From Actinomycetota bacterium (lineage in GTDB: Bacteria; Actinomycetota; Actinomycetes; Nanopelagicales; Nanopelagicaceae): DNA of 18,383 nucleotides. The position numbers were made by a program, and so were the translations under genes. Below, in pieces: positions 16,022-18,383 of the stretch. The stretch covers positions 1 to 18,383 of the forward strand of contig WLOR01000013.1 in NCBI GenBank assembly GCA_009699165.1, read 5' to 3'. The notes beneath the pieces are model-generated. The model was not told where the DNA came from and searched no databases. It was given only the letters and a program-made list of their open reading frames with translations. Position 1 is the stretch's first letter; each line of letters begins with the position of its first letter.

Positions 16022-18297
16022 TGGGTACGCGTGAGAGAAGAGAGCGATCGAACGAGAGCGACCGCTCTCTTCTCTCACTTTTTTATAGTTCAGCACAGGA
16101 GCACCTTGGAATAAAGGGCGATAAAGGAATTGCACTTGCCGCGGTGGGTGGATATGGCAGAGGCGAGCTATCTCCTGGATCGGATTTAGATATTCTCATT
16201 CTTCATCAAGGACAGTTCAGTAATGAAAAATTGACTGGATTTGTAAATGCGCTTTTATATCCGCTCTGGGATAGCAACTCCGTTGATCATGCAGTTCGTA
16301 CTCGAACAGAGACAAGCAAACTTGCTTCCTCGGATTTAAAAGTTGCACTTGGATTACTAGATATACGCCTTGTAGCTGGAGATCCCGATTTAGTAGCAGG
16401 TGTTCAACGCGATACATTAGATAGTTGGCACAGAAATTCTCGTGCAAGATTTCCAGAGTTGCGTACATCGATGGCCGCACGTTATGAACGGGCAGGGGAG
16501 TTGGCCTATCTTCTTGAACCAGACGTAAAAGAGGCCAGAGGTGGATTGCGAGATATTGGAATACTTAGAGCGATTGCAGCTTCAGGTACGGTTCAAGTGC
16601 CACTCGAAAGAATTAGCTGGGCCGAGTCGACGTTAAATAACATTCGAGAGAGTCTTCACATTAGTACCGGACGCAATAAAGATAGGTTACTTTTCCAGGA
16701 ACAAGACAAGGTTGCAGCCGCCCTTGGGTATGTTGATGCCGATGTAATGATGAGTGAAGTAGCAAAAGCAGCCCGCTTAGTGGACTACTTACTCGAATAC
16801 ACCTGGCACATGCTCGATCACAAAGGTCGCGATGGTTTAGGTCGACTTCTTCGAAAGCCGCGGACGGTTTCAGTTGCTCATAACATCAGTGTTAGCAGTA
16901 ATCAGATTGTTATCGACCCACTGGTATCTATCGCCAAAGATCCAGTTATCGGTTTGCGTGCTGCTGCAACAGCGGCGCAGTTGGGTCTACCAATCTCGCT
17001 TGAAAGCTGCGCTGTAATCACAGAATCAATCAAGGATGGTTCAGGAGCTCTCACAACACCATGGCCTCGCGAGGCAAGAGAGAATCTGATTGCACTAATC
17101 GGTGCAGGTGAATCAATGGTGAGAATCTTTGAGACTTTAGATCAAGAGGAGATTATCTTTGGATGGATTCCTGAGTGGTTACCACTGCGCTCACTTGCTC
17201 AGCGAAATGCCCTCCATCGCCATACCGTTGATCGTCATATGGTTGAGACCGCAGTTCATGCAGCAAAACTAACGCGAAAAGTTCATAGGCCTGATTTGCT
17301 TTTGTTTGCCGCACTTTTTCATGACATCGGTAAGGGAAGCGAGGAGGATCACTCAGAACGCGGTGAGCGATTAATTGCACCCCTTGCAACACGAATTGGA
17401 TTTTCACCAGCAGATGTTAAGACTTTGCAAATTCTCATCAAGTATCACCTGTTGCTATCGTCAACAGCGACCCGAAGAGATTTAGATGACCCAGCAACGA
17501 TCTCTTCAATAATTGAGGTCATTCCAGATTTGAATACGCTTGAACTTTTGCACGCACTCAGTGTTGCTGATGGGGAGGCAACCGGCAGCGCGGGTTGGAG
17601 TGATTGGAAGGCCTCCTTGGTAAATGATTTAGTGCAACGTGTTCGTCGAATAATGTCTGGTTCAATGGTGGCTGCTCAGCCTGCGTTATCTGATGAACAG
17701 ATTCTCTTGGCAGAAAATGCTGCGCTAACTGTTCATCTTGAACCGCATGCAAGTGGTTACTCGATTGAAATCGTCTCGCCCGATAAACCCGGCTTGCTCT
17801 CATTGGTCGCAGGAGTTTTGAGCACTTCAAGGTTAGATGTGAAGTCTGCGCGAACAAGAAGCCATGGGCCATCTGCAGTCATGTACTGGATTGTCTCGCC
17901 TGAGCCACACGCTCCACCAGTGACGCAAACTGGACTGCGCAGCGAGATTGCAAAGGCATTTGATGATTCAACCCTTGTCGAAGAGAGGTTACTTGCCAGA
18001 GCAAAGGCATACGCTTCGATTCCAAGTATTCCTGTACCGGCTCCTGAGGTCGTATTCTTTAACGATGCGGCAACCGATGCCACCGTCATTGAAGTACGCA
18101 GTCATGATCGCCCGGGCCTGCTCTTTCGAATTGGCTCTGCGATTACTCATGCCAAAGTCGATATCCGCTCAGCTATCGTCACCACGTTAGGTGCCGAAGC
18201 CATCGATACTCTCTATGTCTGCGAGCTCCATGGGGGGCCATTGAGCCAGGCGAGGGCAGAAGAGGTCACGTCAGCTCTGCGCTTGGCACTGAAGTAG
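16021..18297 (+). CDS. glnD: PII nucleotidyltransferase/deadenylylase GlnD
   Basis: GlnD modifies and demodifies PII at Tyr51 according to nitrogen status; in actinobacteria it adds AMP, in proteobacteria UMP. The 758-residue product has the whole family order: nucleotidyltransferase domain with GGYGRGELSPGSDLD (GG at 43-44, metal-binding D55 and D57), a helical linker, an HD hydrolase domain with H434-D435 in FHDIGKG, and two C-terminal ACT domains (about 580-650, YSIEIVSPDKPGLLSLVAG, and about 689-755, VIEVRSHDRPGLLFRIG). The start at ATG 16021 is forced: TAA at 16015-16017 is in frame, and the next start codon, GTG 16144, would cut into the catalytic domain. Codons 4-21 contain a strong terminator-like hairpin. 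No Shine-Dalgarno sequence precedes it. ffh follows after 12 bases. Confidence 0.95.
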   Translation: MGTRERRERSNESDRSLLSLFYSSAQEHLGIKGDKGIALAAVGGYGRGELSPGSDLDILILHQGQFSNEKLTGFVNALLYPLWDSNSVDHAVRTRTETSKLASSDLKVALGLLDIRLVAGDPDLVAGVQRDTLDSWHRNSRARFPELRTSMAARYERAGELAYLLEPDVKEARGGLRDIGILRAIAASGTVQVPLERISWAESTLNNIRESLHISTGRNKDRLLFQEQDKVAAALGYVDADVMMSEVAKAARLVDYLLEYTWHMLDHKGRDGLGRLLRKPRTVSVAHNISVSSNQIVIDPLVSIAKDPVIGLRAAATAAQLGLPISLESCAVITESIKDGSGALTTPWPREARENLIALIGAGESMVRIFETLDQEEIIFGWIPEWLPLRSLAQRNALHRHTVDRHMVETAVHAAKLTRKVHRPDLLLFAALFHDIGKGSEEDHSERGERLIAPLATRIGFSPADVKTLQILIKYHLLLSSTATRRDLDDPATISSIIEVIPDLNTLELLHALSVADGEATGSAGWSDWKASLVNDLVQRVRRIMSGSMVAAQPALSDEQILLAENAALTVHLEPHASGYSIEIVSPDKPGLLSLVAGVLSTSRLDVKSARTRSHGPSAVMYWIVSPEPHAPPVTQTGLRSEIAKAFDDSTLVEERLLARAKAYASIPSIPVPAPEVVFFNDAATDATVIEVRSHDRPGLLFRIGSAITHAKVDIRSAIVTTLGAEAIDTLYVCELHGGPLSQARAEEVTSALRLALK
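16031..16084 (+). terminator. Strong intrinsic-terminator-like hairpin inside the start of glnD
   Basis: GTGAGAGAAGAGAGCG (16031-16046) is perfectly complementary to CGCTCTCTTCTCTCAC (16063-16078): a 16-bp stem with a 16-base loop, followed at once by six T (16079-16084). It lies 20 bases after the glnB stop, the normal place for a terminator of amt-glnB, yet also within glnD, 10 bases after its ATG. No A tract lies on the other side, so it acts, if at all, on + strand transcription. The structure is seen directly; its activity is inferred. Confidence 0.75.
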
Positions 18298-18309
18298 TCT
18301 TAGCTCACA

Positions 18310-18383
18310 ATGTTTGACTCATTAAGCGCCCGTTTTACATCGACATTTTCGGCACTGCGAACGCGCGGAAAGCTATCGAAGAG
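18310..18383 (+). CDS. ffh: Signal recognition particle protein Ffh, N-terminal start (partial)
   Basis: The first 24 codons are visible before the right edge: MFDSLSARFTSTFSALRTRG, then KLSK. This is the typical beginning of Ffh (MFDSLSDRL...LRGKGRLSE type), the GTPase that with the SRP RNA binds signal sequences on the ribosome and docks to FtsY. ffh after glnD is the actinobacterial order. It starts 12 bases after the glnD stop; no Shine-Dalgarno sequence is visible. TAGTCT at 18295-18300 could be a -10, but it lies 9 bases away. The assignment rests on a short stretch plus the context. Confidence 0.85.
   Translation, partial: MFDSLSARFTSTFSALRTRGKLSK

Noticed and set aside
17757..18089. 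110-codon open frame on the - strand
   Set aside because: It lies antisense to the ACT domains of glnD; Ser/Thr/Ala-rich composition is typical of a shadow frame.

Overview
The window is a compact, one-directional block of bacterial housekeeping genes, all on the + strand. The gene order recG, rsmD, coaD, a DivIVA/SepIVA-like gene, DUF177, rpmF, rnc, smc, ftsY, amt, glnB, glnD, ffh is the order I know from Actinobacteria (Streptomyces has the same run). The protein sequences agree: the SepIVA-like protein, the start of Smc, and an Amt-PII-GlnD cluster placed between the two SRP GTPase genes. Base composition is only moderate (by eye mid to high 40s percent G+C), spacers are tiny, and several proteins are shorter than their relatives. 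This suggests a streamlined low-GC actinobacterium, possibly a freshwater acI/Nanopelagicales type. That last step is inference.

Layout: bases 1-4487 hold the end of cydA, then cydB, cydD and cydC (cytochrome bd oxidase and its assembly ABC transporter), with overlapping stop/start codons between the last three. Bases 4527-7811 hold recG, rsmD and coaD. Bases 7815-9807 hold the SepIVA-like gene, DUF177, rpmF (57 codons) and rnc. Bases 9848-14235 hold smc and ftsY. Bases 14362-18297 hold the nitrogen cluster amt-glnB-glnD, and ffh begins at 18310. I found no tRNA, rRNA, CRISPR or mobile element. The longest gene-free stretch is 126 bases (14236-14361), just upstream of amt.

I see no new multi-gene system. 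The most unusual signal is regulatory. Two intrinsic-terminator-like hairpins lie inside coding sequence, just after the start codons of cydD (stem 1327-1361) and glnD (stem 16031-16078, perfect 16 bp, then six T). In both cases an in-frame stop lies just upstream and no usable later start exists, so the hairpin must be translated. Both genes lack a Shine-Dalgarno sequence and have a TANNNT hexamer 6-7 bases before the start codon, as expected for leaderless transcripts. This suggests a terminator for the upstream operon folded into the next gene, which a ribosome starting on that gene's own leaderless mRNA could melt. Other points are GlnR-like 11-bp-spaced boxes before amt, an exact 12-base repeat flanking amt-glnB, a hairpin before rpmF, and shortened SepIVA-like, FtsY and CydC proteins.
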